Assembly (NCBI GenBank): GCA_000993405.1
Contig: LBWB01000012.1
Location: forward strand, 1-37,776
Length of the DNA: 37,776 nucleotides
DNA from: Candidatus Woesebacteria bacterium GW2011_GWB1_39_12
GTDB lineage: Bacteria; Patescibacteriota; Microgenomatia; UBA8517
Reading direction: 5' to 3'
The notes beneath the pieces are model-generated. The model worked only from the letters and a program-made list of their open reading frames with translations. It ran no database searches and had not been told where the DNA came from. Below are positions 35,538 to 37,776 of the stretch, in pieces (the first letter of the stretch is position 1; each line of letters begins with the position of its first letter). The translations under genes were made by a program, and so were the position numbers.

Positions 35538-36593
35538 ATGAATATGCCGAATATTCTGCCCTTGGCTTTGGGTCTCCTACTTTTCTCTTTTTCCGTCACA
35601 AGTCTTTTGGTAGTTCCTTTTATAGATTTGTTATATCGTTTAAGGTTTACCAGGAGAAAGGAGGCTCCAAAATCCGGCAAAGTTCCTCTTTTTGATAAAT
35701 TGCACGATATAAAAGCCGGAACTCCGGTTGGTGGAGGAATTTTAATAATCTTAGTAGTAACTGTCCTTTTTACATTTCTTTTCCCATTTGCATCGAGAAT
35801 GGGCGTCTACATCAGAAGCTCTTATGATTTCACAACAGAACTTTTCGTAATATATTTTGCATTTTTATCCTTCGGCTTACTGGGATTGTATGACGACCTT
35901 ATTAAAATATTGGTTAAACCAAAGCCTGGGTTTTTGGGCCAATGGTTTGGACTTACCAGAAGACATAAATTTGTATTGCAGTGGATTTTAGGATTTATTA
36001 TAGGTTTTGTTTTATTTAAGAAATTAGGAATAGAAATTGTTCACATTCCACTTTTTGAAAAGACTTTATATTTGGGTTATTGGTATATTCCTTTTGCGGC
36101 TTTTGTAGTCGTTGCTTTTTCAAACGCATTTAACATAACTGATGGGCTCGACGGTTTGGCAAGTGGCCTTCTGGTTATCTGTTTAGTTGCTTTCGGAGCA
36201 ATTGCGGCAGGAAGTCTTGATACACCACTTTCACTTTTTATTACTCTTTGGTTGGGATCACTTCTGGCGTTTGGCTATTTTAATATCTGGCCGGCAAGAA
36301 TTCATCTCGGAGACGTGGGGGCACTTTCTTTCGGAGCAATGCTTGCTGTTATTGGTTTGGTTACGGGAAGTATTGCAGCTCTTGTCATTATCGGCGGCCT
36401 TTTTGTACTTGAAGCTTCTTCATCTTTTTTGCAAATCGTCGGTTGGAAAATTCTCAAAAAACCTATTCTGCCTTTAGCTCCTCTTCATAACACATTTCTT
36501 GCAATTGGTTGGGAAGAACCTAAGATTGTAATGCGTGCATGGCTGGCCGGACTTATGCTTGCCATATTTGGTCTATGGCTAGCTACAATTTGA
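35538..36593 (+). CDS. mraY: Phospho-N-acetylmuramoyl-pentapeptide-transferase MraY
   Basis: Multi-pass; KAGTPVGGGILI, LGLYDDLIK, NAFNITDGLDGLASGL, HLGDVGALSFGAML, PLHNTF. Confidence 0.92.
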   Translation: MNMPNILPLALGLLLFSFSVTSLLVVPFIDLLYRLRFTRRKEAPKSGKVPLFDKLHDIKAGTPVGGGILIILVVTVLFTFLFPFASRMGVYIRSSYDFTTELFVIYFAFLSFGLLGLYDDLIKILVKPKPGFLGQWFGLTRRHKFVLQWILGFIIGFVLFKKLGIEIVHIPLFEKTLYLGYWYIPFAAFVVVAFSNAFNITDGLDGLASGLLVICLVAFGAIAAGSLDTPLSLFITLWLGSLLAFGYFNIWPARIHLGDVGALSFGAMLAVIGLVTGSIAALVIIGGLFVLEASSSFLQIVGWKILKKPILPLAPLHNTFLAIGWEEPKIVMRAWLAGLMLAIFGLWLATI

Positions 36594-36605
36594 AATGTCA
36601 TAAAT

Positions 36606-37700
36606 GTGCAAAAATATAAAGCGCAAAAAGATAAGGTTACTTTTGATAAGAAATTTCTAGTTCTGACTCTTCTTTTGACGTTGGTTGGGTTGATTGCTTT
36701 GACTGACGCTTCGGCCCCACTTGCTCAAAGGAGTTTCTCCGATAAATTTTTTTTCATAAAGCAGCAGCTCGTCTGGGCATTTTTCGGCGTAGTCTCACTT
36801 TTTGTTATCAGTAAAGTAAATTATAAATTCTGGGAAAAAATTGCAAGCCTACTTTTTTTTGCAAGTCTCTTTGGACTTTTATTAGTTTTTGTACCAAATA
36901 TCGGAGCAAAATTTTTGGGAGCAAGAAGGTGGGTTATTTTAGGTCCTCTAACTTTTCAACCTTCCGAATTTATAAAGTTAACTCTTGCCGTCTATATTGC
37001 CAAACTCGCGACGCGAGATAAAAAGCTCTTTGCCTATCTTTTGCCGATTATTCTTTCTTCTTTTCTTATCATGCTTCAACCGGATTTGGGCACGACAATA
37101 GTTGTAGTAGGTATGGCAATGGTACAGATTTTTGTCAGTGGAATACCTTTAGCCTTTTTTGCGTTGACTCTCGCCGGGGGGCTGATTCTCGGAATAGTTT
37201 TAATTATTTTTTCGGACTACAGGAGAGAACGGCTTCTTACTTTTTTTTATGAAACAAGAGATCCCTTGGATAAATCCTATCACATTAGACAAATCTTACT
37301 TGCACTGGGGTCGGGAGGTTTGTTTGGCGTTGGATTAGGTCATTCAAGGCAAAAATACCTTTTTTTACCAGAAACAGCGACTGATTCCATATTTGCGGTA
37401 ATTTCGGAAGAAGTAGGTTTTCTTGGTGCAGCACTTTTGATCTTGGTTTTTATCTATTTTATAATTAGAGGACTTAAGATTGCCAGGCGTGCACCCGATA
37501 GATTTTCTCAAATACTTGCCATAGGCATCGTTTCCTGGATAGGCGGCCAGACTTTTTTAAATATTTCCTCAATGCTTGCACTCGTTCCCCTGACGGGAAT
37601 ACCTTTGCCGTTTTTTTCATACGGAGGGAGCTCTTTGGTAACAATTCTCATTGCCTGCGGTATACTTTTAAATATTTCTCGCTATGGTAAAGAAAAATGA
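36606..37700 (+). CDS. ftsW: SEDS peptidoglycan glycosyltransferase FtsW/RodA
   Basis: Multi-pass; LGARRWVILGPLTFQPSEFIKL, LQPDLGTTIVV, SYHIRQILLALGSGGLFGVGLGHSRQKYLFLPETATDSIFAVISEEVGFLG, GIPLPFFSYGGSSL. Confidence 0.92.
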   Translation: MQKYKAQKDKVTFDKKFLVLTLLLTLVGLIALTDASAPLAQRSFSDKFFFIKQQLVWAFFGVVSLFVISKVNYKFWEKIASLLFFASLFGLLLVFVPNIGAKFLGARRWVILGPLTFQPSEFIKLTLAVYIAKLATRDKKLFAYLLPIILSSFLIMLQPDLGTTIVVVGMAMVQIFVSGIPLAFFALTLAGGLILGIVLIIFSDYRRERLLTFFYETRDPLDKSYHIRQILLALGSGGLFGVGLGHSRQKYLFLPETATDSIFAVISEEVGFLGAALLILVFIYFIIRGLKIARRAPDRFSQILAIGIVSWIGGQTFLNISSMLALVPLTGIPLPFFSYGGSSLVTILIACGILLNISRYGKEK

Positions 37701-37776
37701 AAAAGTAAAAATTGTACTTAGTGGTGGTCATGCCGGTTCTACAGCCTTTGTTGTTATCGAGGAAATAAGAAGACAA
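37697..37776 (+). CDS. murG: N-terminus of a MurG-like glycosyltransferase (3' truncated by window edge)
   Basis: MKKVKIVLSGGHAGSTAFVVIEEIRRQ; glycine-rich N-terminal loop, follows ftsW with ATGA overlap. Confidence 0.6.

Noticed and set aside
1-37776. CRISPR arrays, tRNA or rRNA genes
   Set aside because: Intergenic spaces were read on both strands; no regularly spaced repeats, cloverleaf with a TTCRANNC-type T-arm, or rRNA signature was recognised. A tRNAscan/Infernal run would be decisive.

Overview
This AT-rich window carries two adjacent blocks, and its gene content and style suggest a Candidate Phyla Radiation (Patescibacteria, Microgenomates-like) genome. That taxonomy is inferred and was not tested. 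Block 1 (~0.5-14 kb) is a surface-polysaccharide locus: GT2 and GT4 glycosyltransferases, an O-antigen-ligase-like protein, a PMT/GT39-like protein, mannose-1-P guanylyltransferase, an undecaprenyl-P sugar transferase and a DUF4012 protein. recO, a DUF2130 protein, a small minus-strand operon and glyS follow. Block 2 (~18.3-37.8 kb) is a nearly complete dcw/peptidoglycan cluster: mraZ-rsmH-ftsL-like-ftsI-murA-murE-murC-(murA paralog on minus)-murB-murD-(class IV aminotransferase on minus)-alpha/beta hydrolase-murF-degT-femAB-mraY-ftsW-murG(partial). The most notable signals are: (i) an orphan omegaRNA / IS200-IS605 right-end-like two-hairpin element at ~436-525 with no tnpA/tnpB; (ii) several small palindromic repeats inside conserved genes without breaking the frame, one family occurring in two genes in different reading frames and one flanked by 12-nt direct repeats; (iii) a perfect 20-bp tandem duplication that frameshifts the DUF4012 gene, and a deletion that splits murD just after its P-loop; (iv) a triple TGGTR repeat with 10-bp period upstream of mraZ, matching known MraZ operator architecture; (v) two MurA-family proteins, one with Cys and one with Asp at the fosfomycin-target position; (vi) a MurF whose N-terminal domain is replaced by a multi-pass membrane region; (vii) recurrent -10-like hexamers 6-11 nt before start codons, suggesting leaderless transcripts. 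All homology calls come from reading motifs; no database search was run.
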